A stretch of 64,000 nt of DNA, from assembly GCA_029260115.1 (NCBI GenBank), contig JAJDDW010000061.1:57438-121437 (forward strand). The letters run 5' to 3'. Position numbers and translations under genes: made by a program. This DNA is from Phycisphaerae bacterium. Its GTDB lineage: Bacteria > Planctomycetota > Phycisphaerae > UBA1845. Of this stretch, positions 16,263 through 23,792 are shown piece after piece. The notes beneath the pieces were generated by a model. That model saw only the letters and a list, made by a program, of their open reading frames with translations. It ran no database searches and was not told the origin of the DNA. Position 1 is the first letter of the stretch. Each line of letters begins with the position of its first letter.

Positions 16263-18857
16263 CTAGCAGATGGTCCCGATCCTGATCGTTATCTGTTGGC
16301 TAGTCGTGTTTCCGTCGCTGTCAGTTACTTCAAGTGTGATCACATGTGTACGAGTAGTATCGCAGGGATCAACTTCACCGCTCAGCTGCGTGTCAAGCGT
16401 GGTACCGGTCCCCAACACACCGTCAATGTCCGAAGTCCATTGGAAGCTTGAGCCTGGTATCGAGGTGTCCTCGGGATCTGTCGCTGAGCCTACGAGAGTA
16501 ACCGTCTGGGCGGGGCCGAACTTCGTGTTGGTTGTCGGGCTCGATATGGTTACCACTGGGACACCTGGCCCCAAATTCACCACGACTGAGATGCTGTCGG
16601 TGGCCGAAAGATTGAGGGAGTTTGTGGCAGTGACTTCGACCGTGTGCGTTCCCTGAGTCAAGAGAACAGTCAAGTCTTCGCTGGTGCCGAGCGTACCATC
16701 AAGGTTAGATACCCAAACCAGGCTGGCGCCGGTAAGTGTACCGTCCTGCGGATCCGAAGCTTGTGCCAGGAGGTTGATCTGATCGGTCACCAGGAAGGTC
16801 GTGCTGTCAGCCGGTGCATTGATTTGGACTGTTGGTGCTTCGCCGGGATTGACTTGGATAGTTACGCTGTCGTTGGCTTCAGAGCCAGCGGAATCTGTGG
16901 CGGAAAGCGTGACAACATGAGTTCCTTCGGAAAGCACGATGTCGATACTTTCACCTGTACCCAAGAGGCCGTCTTGGTCGGAGGTCCAGATGATGTTGGC
17001 ATCGGCGATTGATTCGTTCGGATCTGTTATGGTTCCGACGAACGAAATGACTTGGCTGGCACCGAAGATCGTGTTGTCTGCCGGGGATAGAATTTCGACT
17101 GTTGGGGGCGCTTCAGCATCGATTACTTGAACTGTAATAGAGTCTGTTGCTACCGTTCCGGATGCATCAATCGACGTTGCAGTGATGACGTGCTGGCCAA
17201 CTGATGTAAGCTGGGCCTGACATGAAATGCTTGTGCCGGTTGCTTGTACTGTGCATAAGTTTCCGTCGACATCGGACGAGAATGTAGTTTCGCCATCAAA
17301 GCCATTTACTGAAGCGGTGGAAACGCCGACCGAGAAAACTGTATCCTCGCCGGCTGGGATGGATGCGTCGTTTGCTGGCGCGGTGAACGATATTGTTTGG
17401 AAGCTAATCGAAAGTACCGTACCAACATCTGAGCCATAGGCTCTTAGTGTTCCATTGTCAGTTAATGCATAGACGGTGCCGTCGTCCCCAATCGCTGGAG
17501 TCGCCAAGCGACTAGCTGCTTCACTGTCCAACGTGAAACTTCTGCTTGGGTCAGCTTCGAATGTGAAAAGTCCTAATGAGGTGCTGAGGTACGCATGAGT
17601 CGATGAAAGTGCGACCGATGATTGACTGCGTCCGAGCAGAGGCCGTATTGCGATAAGTGTTCCATTGTCGCTGAGTAGGTGGACGTTTTGCGCAGATGCG
17701 ACGTATATTGGTCTGACGAAGGAAGCTGGAGTAGAAGTGAATGAGTCGTCGGATTCGTACTCCCACAATTCGGCACCTGTGACGGGGTCGAAAGCAGTGA
17801 CTTCGCCCCTGACATTCGCCTTGACTAGCAATCCGCCGCCGACAATGGCTGGCGATCCGTGATTGACTGGAGCGTCTCCGCATTCTCCTCCGAAGACTGA
17901 TCTTACCCACATGAACTCTAAGTTTGGTTCGTTAAATCGGTACGCCGTTAGGCAGATGTTGTTGAGCGATATAACGATGGGGCCACCGCTTCCAACTACG
18001 TTTTCTGAAGTAACGATTGCCACAGTCGGATCCGGCGGGGGGAGTAATTCGACGGAACCATCGAACTCTGCCTTGAAGTTATCCCAGCACGCGGCGGAGT
18101 CGGCGACGACCAACACCGTGAGGCAATCGAGGTAGACGTTGCCGATGCCCGAAAGCAGTGATCCGAAGAAGTCAAGGATCGACGAGCCACCGCCACATAC
18201 CGGCGAACATCGAGCTGTGCCTGCTTGGCTTACGAGGTTGCCCTCGAAGTCGAACACGCCAATCTCAAAGGGCACATGTAAGAATACGAAATTGCCCTGG
18301 ACTCTTGGTGAGGAGGTCGTTCTTCTTCCTTCCGCGATCGCGGGTACGGTCCACATTCGTGTCCCAGCTGCAGAGACTCTGGCCAACGAGGATTCCAATT
18401 CCGATTCGGATGGGTTTGACGGGTCGGACGGATGTGTAACTACAACAAAGATGCTCCCATCATCCGCGACGGCGGGTGTACTTAAGATAATTCCTCCGTT
18501 GAAGAAGACCGTTCGCCACTTTTCGGTACCGTTGGGGTCGATCGCGACTAACTCGCCGATGAGCGTTCCCACATAAATAGTGCCGTCTGGGCCGATGACG
18601 GGTGAACTAGATCCGACGGTAGAAATACCGACCTCGGTTTCCCACTTAAGAAGAGGCGGCACTGCTAGCTCTGTATCTACGGCGATAAACCCTTCGCCGG
18701 AGAAGCCGGACTGATACTGGTTCCACGTTTGCAGGATCTGGATGGTTTCGCCGTCATTGCCGCAGCCTGGGCTTATGAGCATTGGAAACAGCACGAAAGC
18801 GGATACTAATAAACAATAGCTCGACATTCTCTTTGTGTATCTAGACATTCGTCCCAT
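16263..18857 (-). CDS. Lipoprotein: PQQ-like beta-propeller plus Ig-like repeats
   Basis: 864-residue exported protein. The N-terminus has a basic start, a hydrophobic core and the lipobox LISPGC (Cys about residue 32), so it should be lipid-anchored. Residues about 60-480 have repeated blades of the PQQ-like propeller type (SSPVIGPDGTIYVGTLIGEL, VTAFDPVTGAELWEYES, ATPAIGDDGTVYALTDNGTL). Residues about 490-864 hold four related Ig/cadherin-like units, each with a W-S-D-x-D-G-x-L-G-T segment and a G-T-H-x-V-T-x-A-T-D-S ending. This looks like a surface or periplasmic scaffold rather than an enzyme; no ligand can be assigned. ATG at 18848 is better placed behind AAAGGA than the first ATG. Confidence 0.8.
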   Translation of the reverse strand: MGRMSRYTKRMSSYCLLVSAFVLFPMLISPGCGNDGETIQILQTWNQYQSGFSGEGFIAVDTELAVPPLLKWETEVGISTVGSSSPVIGPDGTIYVGTLIGELVAIDPNGTEKWRTVFFNGGIILSTPAVADDGSIFVVVTHPSDPSNPSESELESSLARVSAAGTRMWTVPAIAEGRRTTSSPRVQGNFVFLHVPFEIGVFDFEGNLVSQAGTARCSPVCGGGSSILDFFGSLLSGIGNVYLDCLTVLVVADSAACWDNFKAEFDGSVELLPPPDPTVAIVTSENVVGSGGPIVISLNNICLTAYRFNEPNLEFMWVRSVFGGECGDAPVNHGSPAIVGGGLLVKANVRGEVTAFDPVTGAELWEYESDDSFTSTPASFVRPIYVASAQNVHLLSDNGTLIAIRPLLGRSQSSVALSSTHAYLSTSLGLFTFEADPSRSFTLDSEAASRLATPAIGDDGTVYALTDNGTLRAYGSDVGTVLSISFQTISFTAPANDASIPAGEDTVFSVGVSTASVNGFDGETTFSSDVDGNLCTVQATGTSISCQAQLTSVGQHVITATSIDASGTVATDSITVQVIDAEAPPTVEILSPADNTIFGASQVISFVGTITDPNESIADANIIWTSDQDGLLGTGESIDIVLSEGTHVVTLSATDSAGSEANDSVTIQVNPGEAPTVQINAPADSTTFLVTDQINLLAQASDPQDGTLTGASLVWVSNLDGTLGTSEDLTVLLTQGTHTVEVTATNSLNLSATDSISVVVNLGPGVPVVTISSPTTNTKFGPAQTVTLVGSATDPEDTSIPGSSFQWTSDIDGVLGTGTTLDTQLSGEVDPCDTTRTHVITLEVTDSDGNTTSQQITIRIGTIC

Positions 18858-19077
18858 TTCCTTTTGCGTAATATAAGTCGAAACGGATCAGCCCACCCAA
18901 CATGCTATTAGATCATGGCCCGCCTCCGAAATCGTATCAGCCGACATGCTAGTCTATGCGCCTCCGTAGTTCAAGTAGTACCAGCGGCCGTAGCGGAGCG
19001 AGAAGAACGAGCGGAGCACCGGAGGATTTCCACAGGATCAGCGGGTAGGGTATTGCTTGCCGTCTTCGAAAACCCAT

Positions 19078-19149
19078 CACGCGCCCGTCATGCCATATGT
19101 CTCAACGTACGTCGTGTGATGCCATCTACTTGACATCTAACATTGTTAG
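19078..19149 (-). repeat. 72-bp dispersed repeat DE, copy 1
   Basis: On the minus strand it runs from CTAACAATGTTAG (itself a palindrome) through TGTCAAGTAG to CATATGGCATGACGGGCGCG. Copy 2 at 20451-20522 has exactly the same length with matching ends and a variable middle. It lies about 220 bases upstream of the PQQ-like lipoprotein. Confidence 0.7.
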
Positions 19150-19162
19150 TGAGGTAGATGGG

Positions 19163-19207
19163 GATGATTACTGCCCGACCTTGCCGATCATCAATCCGGG
19201 GCGTCAG
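19163..19207 (-). repeat. 45-bp dispersed repeat B, copy 1
   Basis: Identical in 44 of 45 positions to 21207-21251. In the other copy this sequence supplies the last codons and stop of a gene; here it is free intergenic DNA. Confidence 0.75.
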
Positions 19208-19211
19208 TGAG

Positions 19212-19236
19212 GTAGGTCATGCTATTGCATGACGAC
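19212..19236 (+). repeat. REP-like palindrome A, copy 1
   Basis: GTAGGTCATGCTATTGCATGAC, a GTCATGC-TATT-GCATGAC hairpin. Other copies, reversed, are at 19325-19352 and 20584-20612. The GTAGGTCA...TGAC layout resembles REP-type palindromes I know from planctomycete genomes. Confidence 0.7.
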
Positions 19237-19324
19237 GCGGCGGCCGATTAATCGCTAAGAAGTTAATCTGTATCGACAATAGATTGCATCCTCAACAATG
19301 GGTTGTCTTGTTTCCCAATCGTTT

Positions 19325-19352
19325 CGTCATGCAATAGCATGACCTACTTGGC
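19325..19352 (-). repeat. REP-like palindrome A, copy 2
   Basis: Reverse-oriented copy of the palindrome at 19212-19236, here extended by CCAAGTAG on its leading side as in copy 3. Confidence 0.7.
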
Positions 19353-19449
19353 TTTTGCAATTGTGTACCTCATAACGGCTCCTTCACAATTCGATTGGCG
19401 AGAACTCGCGCAAGAAAGTCCAGAATGTAGGCGTGGATAGCACGGCAAC

Positions 19450-20409
19450 CTATTTAGGCGCGTTTGTATTTTTGGGCACTTCGGGTTGACTTTGGTTGTT
19501 TGATCTGCGCAATTCAATCATTTCCTTGATCGATGTTTTACGTTCGGGTGTAATATTAAGCGCTGAGATATTGATATTTTTCTCGATGAAGTCATCATGA
19601 TCAGAGATTAAAAAAAGTAAATCCCGCTTTACATCCAAGCTTGGGTCTTCTAGAACGGAAGCTAGCACGCTGACATAACCCTCCTCGCTTCTTGTAGCAT
19701 AGTGTAAATACGTGAGTCGAGGTGAACCAGGAACTGTGGCATAATGGCGGAGTCGATTTTTCAATAATTGTGATAGAGGCCGTAACTTGTTGAATTTTCC
19801 GCCCATAATAGTTTCAAAGACGGTCGCTTCGAACGTAGTTGAACATGCAGCGCGGTTCGGGGAATGAAACCAATCGTAAACCGCATCGCGCTGAAGCCTA
19901 TCCATGATGAATGATAGATTGATGCCTGGAAACCAAGGCATTGTTGCCAGGTCATCAAGCAAACGATGAATAACGATAGCGTTTTTCACATTAGAAAGCT
20001 CAATATACAACGATGCGTGAACTAATAATTCTGGTTGGCTGGCATGTGCCAGCATGTCAAGCGCCACAGCAGCGGCATCCTCTGGAAACCTCTTTTTGAT
20101 TGCGAAGAACCCGAAGAGTGAAACCAGTGGTCTTTTTCGTTTTGAAGCCATTTCAAGAAAAATGTCTTTACTATCTAAAGACAATACCCTTGCGAAATCC
20201 TTACAGTTTTCGACGGTTTTAAATGATGTTAAGTCGCACTCAGTCGTTCTGAGAAACTCCGACATTGCTTCCCATGTGAGTAACCCCTCTTGCTTAAACG
20301 ATCGGTCTTTCTGCTCCCCTTGCGAGGTGGCAGTATTAGGACTTAAGGTCACAATTAGTCCAGAAAGAACCACGAGTATCAAAATTTTAGCGCCGAATAT
20401 CTTATTCAT
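19450..20409 (-). CDS. Hypothetical exported protein
   Basis: 319-residue protein with a clear signal peptide (MNKIFGAKILILVVLSGLIVTLSPNTATSQ; predicted cut after about residue 29). The mature part is helical and hydrophilic with repeated leucine-rich helical pairs (AAAVALDMLAHASQPELLVH, AIVIHRLLDDLATMPWF), which could be HEAT-like, but I do not recognise a family. The C-terminus is Asn/Pro-rich. The start at 20409 has GGA five bases ahead. It is flanked on both sides by the dispersed repeats and has a distinctly lower GC feel than its neighbours, so recent acquisition is possible. Confidence 0.6.
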   Translation of the reverse strand: MNKIFGAKILILVVLSGLIVTLSPNTATSQGEQKDRSFKQEGLLTWEAMSEFLRTTECDLTSFKTVENCKDFARVLSLDSKDIFLEMASKRKRPLVSLFGFFAIKKRFPEDAAAVALDMLAHASQPELLVHASLYIELSNVKNAIVIHRLLDDLATMPWFPGINLSFIMDRLQRDAVYDWFHSPNRAACSTTFEATVFETIMGGKFNKLRPLSQLLKNRLRHYATVPGSPRLTYLHYATRSEEGYVSVLASVLEDPSLDVKRDLLFLISDHDDFIEKNINISALNITPERKTSIKEMIELRRSNNQSQPEVPKNTNAPK

Positions 20410-20450
20410 TTTAATCCATCTTTCACTTCCTAGAATGTCGCCCGGTCATT

Positions 20451-20522
20451 CACGCGCCCGTCATACCATATGTTTCAATGAACGGCAATTAATGACTTCT
20501 ACTTGACACTTAACATTGTTAG
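20451..20522 (-). repeat. 72-bp dispersed repeat DE, copy 2
   Basis: Same length and ends as 19078-19149; its distal end is only 41 bases from the start codon of the 319-residue exported protein, so it could contribute to that promoter. Confidence 0.7.
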
Positions 20523-20540
20523 TCATCCGAACACGTTAGA

Positions 20541-20574
20541 CGTTCGCCGTCGGCAGGCAATAGCCCGCCCTACC
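20541..20574 (-). repeat. REP-like palindrome C, copy 1
   Basis: Minus strand GGTAGGGCGGGCTATTGCCTGCCGA, imperfect hairpin GGCGGGC-TATT-GCCTGCC. The second copy is at 21168-21200. Confidence 0.65.
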
Positions 20575-20583
20575 CCCTCCATC

Positions 20584-20612
20584 GTGTCATGCAATAGCAT
20601 GACCTACTTGGC
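20584..20612 (-). repeat. REP-like palindrome A, copy 3
   Basis: Third copy of the GTCATGC-TATT-GCATGAC hairpin, with the same GCCAAGTAG leader as copy 2. Confidence 0.7.
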
Positions 20613-20628
20613 TCTAGTGTATATCATC

Positions 20629-20672
20629 GACTCCCCCCAGGTCCAAAAAGAAGGACCTAGGCCACCCGGCCG
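20629..20672 (+). repeat. Hairpin repeat F
   Basis: GACTCCCCCCAGGTCC, an A-rich loop, AAGGACCTAG and GGCCACCCGGCC. The hairpin GGTCC/GGACC is the core. Related copies lie at 16203-16231, 38220-38254, 38492-38533 and 38733-38765. It overlaps the stop codon of the IS110 fragment. Confidence 0.6.
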
Positions 20673-20809
20673 TTGACCGCTTTAACGATCGATTGCCAGT
20701 CGTTGCGGCATCGACGGTTCAACAGCACATCTCCCCGATGGTTGACCACGCAAACCTGCACAGAATCTTTGTGGTAGTCTAATCCGACAAATACCTTACA
20801 ATCGTTCAT
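20657..20809 (-). pseudogene. IS110-family transposase, N-terminal remnant
   Basis: A 50-residue frame beginning MNDCKVFVGLDYHKDSVQVC, the DEDD-fold N-terminus of IS110/IS1111 transposases (conserved G-x-D-x-H-K/D-x-S-x-x-x-C). It stops at TAG 20657-20659 inside hairpin repeat F, where the intact family would run on for about 280-400 residues. The ATG at 20807-20809 has GGAGCAAC upstream. The 70 bases ahead of it (20810-20880) contain an imperfect hairpin (TAGCTGGGCTAG with CTAACCCAGG) as expected for the left-end non-coding region that encodes bridge RNA in this family. Non-functional remnant. Confidence 0.75.
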
Positions 20810-20902
20810 GTCCGTTGCTCCTTCGCGTTAGCTGGGCTAGTCTCGAGACGATGCTCGATAATCTAACCCAGGAGTAACGGGCTTTCATCCCCATCTACTT
20901 GG

Positions 20903-21079
20903 CTATTCATCGGTTCCAAGCTTGTACGCTCCGACACAGATCATCGACAAGACGCAAACACACACCGCGCCATTTGTCCATTTTGATGACACGTCTGTAA
21001 CCATACCAACAAGAAAGGCTATGATTGCGAGTGCACCTAGCCCTCCAAATAATAATTCCCAATAGTGTTTGCTACACAT
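20903..21079 (-). CDS. 58-residue membrane protein
   Basis: A complete small frame, starting MCSKHYWELLFGGLGALAII and ending CVGAYKLGTDE. It has two hydrophobic segments (about residues 9-26 and 38-52) joined by a short polar stretch, so a two-span inner-membrane miniprotein. GAGGAG lies 11 bases ahead of the ATG at 21077-21079. It is bracketed by the IS110 remnant and a cluster of dispersed repeats. No family is recognised; it could be a small-protein regulator or a toxin-like peptide, but there is no direct evidence for either. Confidence 0.5.
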   Translation of the reverse strand: MCSKHYWELLFGGLGALAIIAFLVGMVTDVSSKWTNGAVCVCVLSMICVGAYKLGTDE

Positions 21080-21124
21080 CAGAGTGCATACTCCTCAAAT
21101 AATGCCATATAATTGGCATGATCG

Positions 21125-21148
21125 CTACTTGACACCTAACATTGTTAG
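21125..21148 (-). repeat. Dispersed repeat D, copy 3
   Basis: CTAACAATGTTAGGTGTCAA plus GTAG, the leading third of the 72-bp unit at 19078-19149 and 20451-20522. It sits 46 bases upstream of the 58-residue ORF; the adjoining TGCCA-ATTATA-TGGCA palindrome replaces the rest of the unit. Confidence 0.65.
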
Positions 21149-21167
21149 GCATCTCAATGCTTTAAAC

Positions 21168-21200
21168 ATTCGCCATCGGCAGGCAATAGCCCGCCCTACC
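21168..21200 (-). repeat. REP-like palindrome C, copy 2
   Basis: Second copy of the GGTAGGGCGGGCTATTGCCT hairpin of 20541-20574, between repeats B and D. Confidence 0.65.
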
Positions 21201-21206
21201 TCCGGC

Positions 21207-21251
21207 GATGATTACTGCCCGACCTTGTCGATCATCAATCCGGGGCGTCAG
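21207..21251 (-). repeat. 45-bp dispersed repeat B, copy 2
   Basis: 44/45 identical to 19163-19207. Its first 17 bases (minus strand) encode the final codons D-A-P-D-stop of the gene ending at 21235, so the coding sequence terminates inside the repeat. Confidence 0.75.
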
Positions 21252-22512
21252 AGCGAATGGTTATATTGCGAGCCGACCAAACGGGTCGGGAAAAATCCCA
21301 CGAGGCCTGCGCTGACTCAAGCATGGTCATCATCGAGGGCTTAATCGGTCCTTCAAAGCGGCGCTGACCATTGCACGTCACCGTAATCGGCTTGGACCAA
21401 TCTATCGAATTCTCATGCAATCGCCACGAGATGCGTTCACAGCGCCGCGTCTCAATCTCAATAGATTGACCAAGCACTTGGCCACCAAGGTAGGCTAATT
21501 TTTCCTTCAATACGCCGGTGATATACACATCTCGATCTACCGTCGGATTCACAACGATAGAAAGCTGGGCCGCGAGCCATGGGCTACCCTTATACTTATC
21601 AGCGCTTAGCCAAGGCGTTCGGCCTTGAGATGGAAAACGAAACCAATGCGACGTCGGCGCGGGCGCTTCCGGCTGCGTCAGTGAAGCCAACCACTTGGCT
21701 GATTTAAGTTTGAGCGCCGCTTGATCGCCTGTGGCACTTACAAACTCGAGCGGGATGCTTTTCTTTTTCGCCTGGTCTTGTACATACGAAGCCAATAGCG
21801 ACGCCGTCTTGTCCTGATCGGATGGCAACACCCAATGAATAGGCACATGTCTCAAATTTTCCAACATAATAGGATATAGCTGCCCGGCATATGGCCACTG
21901 CAAAGGAAGGCCGTGTAAAATCGCACCCGCAAAAATATCGGGGTAGGTCAACAACACTAGCCAACCGACGTTAGCTGGGGCGCATAAATAGGTGCGCTGA
22001 GAATCAATATGAATTCTGTGTCGAATTTCTAGCAGCATAGGCATGAGGTCCGCGTGGGCGTCGGGTGATTCATGATAAGCCTGCGGTAAATCAGAGGGGA
22101 GCGAGACAACCACGAATGAATCCGAATCACCAAACCAATCCGGAAGCTCGCCGAGAATCAGCGGGTATGGCTGAGTAGGATCGTAGTCGACTGGCAGACG
22201 ATAACTTGTCGCCTGTTGATCGCCCCGTCGATCCGTCCAGACAAACTTCCCGTCGCGTAGGGGCAATGGCTGCCAAAGTTGCACATGACGAATAGCCGAG
22301 TCTAGTCGCTGCGGGGTATAGGCTTGGTCCTGCTTGATTTGCTTAGCGATGTCAGCCCGCCCCGCTTTATCGTCGAGCAGCATGTAGCGCTGTACGAGGT
22401 CATTCAACTGCAACTGCGGGTCGCGTACTACGGGAACATCTTGACCGGCTACTTGGCTGACTAGCAATAACAGCAAACCACTGGTGAGGTATGGCGTGAA
22501 CATAGTAGCCAT
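21235..22512 (-). CDS. Exported esterase-like protein lacking the nucleophile
   Basis: 425-residue protein with a signal peptide (hydrophobic LTSGLLLLLVSQVAG, cut near residue 24). The central part (about 95-290) follows the alpha/beta-hydrolase plan of secreted polyhydroxybutyrate-depolymerase/acetyl-xylan-esterase-like proteins: YDPTQPYPLILGELPDWFG, VVVSLPSDLPQAYHE, then the elbow region RTYLCAPANVGWLVLLTYPD and FAGAILHG. The elbow normally reads G-x-S-x-G; here it is A-P-A-N-V-G, with no serine, so classical catalysis is unlikely. The C-terminal 120 residues resemble a small beta domain. The last four codons come from dispersed repeat B. Possibly a binding or structural pseudo-enzyme. Confidence 0.65.
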   Translation of the reverse strand: MATMFTPYLTSGLLLLLVSQVAGQDVPVVRDPQLQLNDLVQRYMLLDDKAGRADIAKQIKQDQAYTPQRLDSAIRHVQLWQPLPLRDGKFVWTDRRGDQQATSYRLPVDYDPTQPYPLILGELPDWFGDSDSFVVVSLPSDLPQAYHESPDAHADLMPMLLEIRHRIHIDSQRTYLCAPANVGWLVLLTYPDIFAGAILHGLPLQWPYAGQLYPIMLENLRHVPIHWVLPSDQDKTASLLASYVQDQAKKKSIPLEFVSATGDQAALKLKSAKWLASLTQPEAPAPTSHWFRFPSQGRTPWLSADKYKGSPWLAAQLSIVVNPTVDRDVYITGVLKEKLAYLGGQVLGQSIEIETRRCERISWRLHENSIDWSKPITVTCNGQRRFEGPIKPSMMTMLESAQASWDFSRPVWSARNITIRSDAPD

Positions 22513-22548
22513 ATTGTAGCTAACAATCGCTATGTAGCTAACTAGTTG

Positions 22549-23124
22549 CTAGCGACGCTCAACAGTTATGCTAGTCGAAAACTCATTTCCTTGGGTTGCA
22601 TATGCAATGGTCACGACACTATTGCATAGCCCCAATCCCGGCTCTTGGACCCATCGCGGTGAGCCAACGCCGGTAGGGTCTCCCGTGTCATTATCGAAAA
22701 AACTTCCGCCCAAAGTTCCCAGCGTGAGGGAGTCACTGCATGATATCTCGAATATATCAGCGCCTCCTGGCTCCATGATTCCAGTTCCGGCAACGCCAAG
22801 CGTTCTGGAAACGGCGTTTTCCTCTACAAAAAGTTCGTTCTGCACATCCACAAGGTTGGCCTCAACAACGAAAAACTGCACGTCTACGGCGTCGGTTGTT
22901 GAGAGATTACGAAAAATAACCGTGACAACCTCGGTCTGAACCTCCGGCTGAGTCATCCCAGCGCCGCCGGTCTCGGTCGCGGGCAACAAGGGGACCAGCA
23001 ATTCATTTAAGCTGCCGCATCCGCTTGCTCCGGCTAACAGGCCTATCAAAGCGAAACCCACAGCGCGCTTTACCCAGACACTCATCCCACGAAAACCGCT
23101 GCCGTCAACCATAACAGGTCTCAT
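22549..23124 (-). CDS. Hypothetical lipoprotein
   Basis: 191-residue exported protein with an N-terminal membrane helix and a lipobox LAGASGC followed by GSLNELLVPLLP. The mature part (about 60-191) is beta-rich: VVTVIFRNLSTTDAVDVQFF, EPGGADIFEISCSDSLTLG, NSVVTIAYATQGNEFSTSIT, with two Cys that may pair. I recognise the style (small planctomycete surface lipoproteins) but no named family. The frame begins at a TTG at 23142; the ATG at 23122-23124 has GAGGGTG five bases upstream and is the better start. Confidence 0.6.
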   Translation of the reverse strand: MRPVMVDGSGFRGMSVWVKRAVGFALIGLLAGASGCGSLNELLVPLLPATETGGAGMTQPEVQTEVVTVIFRNLSTTDAVDVQFFVVEANLVDVQNELFVEENAVSRTLGVAGTGIMEPGGADIFEISCSDSLTLGTLGGSFFDNDTGDPTGVGSPRWVQEPGLGLCNSVVTIAYATQGNEFSTSITVERR

Positions 23125-23594
23125 ATAACACCCTCGGTTCAATATTTAAACTTTCACTTCTATTTCGCATGCTATTAGCTTACATGTCAGTGGTCGTAGG
23201 GCACGATCCGCATCAATTAGATGCGGGCTAGACTCTAGCCATGCTACCAATACTATTACGATCGGACCAACTAGTCGTTCAGCACGAGCCATATATTGGG
23301 GAGGTGGTTCGTAGGCAATATTATGAATGCAAAATTGACACATCAGGGTGCGGTCTTATAATGCAACGCTGTGAAAATGGTTCGTCGAGTGGTTTTTTTG
23401 TGGAGACGGACCGATAAATTAACAGATCTGGCCCAGTTGTACCTGTCTTGGTGACAGGGTTCGGTACTGGGGTAGGTTTAGTAGAGTCAGCGGTCGTTTA
23501 CGACTTACCGTTGGGTGTGGATATGGCGAACATGCTACAGCACAAAACAAGGGCACTTGGCCGTGCGATTTAAGCAGGTCCAAAGTGTGCGCTG

Positions 23595-23618
23595 CTCAGG
23601 TCTCAAGACTGAGTTTTT
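23595..23618 (+). terminator. Leader terminator 1
   Basis: CTCAG-g-TCT / AGA-CTGAG stem with one bulge, two-base loop, followed by TTTTT, 175 bases ahead of nusA. Confidence 0.55.
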
Positions 23619-23681
23619 CCGGGAGTGTGTGGTCATGGTATAGGGTCAAGGTGGCATCTTGGCTTTCGCGCATTGCGCTCG

Positions 23682-23715
23682 ACGTGGGTCTGCCGGTGGC
23701 ACCCACGTTTTTTTT
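23682..23715 (+). terminator. Leader terminator 2
   Basis: Perfect 8-bp stem ACGTGGGT / ACCCACGT around an 11-base loop, followed by a run of eight T, ending 77 bases ahead of the nusA start codon in the same orientation. Confidence 0.8.
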
Positions 23716-23792
23716 GTGGGTATTTTTGTCCAAAGTTTTGCAGGACAATTGTGCTTTTGTGACGAACTTCGTAACGATTTATTGAGGGCCTG

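Larger units (their letters stand above)
18858..19449. other. 592-base repeat-rich intergenic region
   Basis: Non-coding DNA between two minus-strand genes. It holds a degenerate REP-like piece (about 19042-19062), one 72-bp repeat (19078-19149), one 45-bp repeat (19163-19207) and two oppositely oriented copies of a GTCATGCTATTGCATGAC palindrome (19212-19236 and 19325-19352). An AAGGAG site followed by ATG (19371-19373) opens an eight-codon frame that stops inside the second palindrome, as if a gene start had been cut by the repeat. Confidence 0.6.
23393..23720 (+). ncRNA. Structured leader upstream of nusA
   Basis: No convincing protein frame lies in this 330-base stretch. It contains several hairpins: CCCAGT...ACTGGG enclosing CCTGTC/GACAGG (23432-23478), GTCG-TTTA-CGAC inside CGG...CCG (about 23493-23512), then two intrinsic terminators (23595-23618 and 23682-23715), all in the direction of nusA. 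It could be an attenuated 5-prime leader or a separate small RNA followed by a second terminator. It does not match tmRNA, RNase P RNA or SRP RNA motifs that I can recall. Confidence 0.4.

Noticed and set aside
23146..23343. 65-residue minus-strand frame upstream of the lipoprotein
   Set aside because: No ribosome site, no motif, no hydrophobic signal; probably random.
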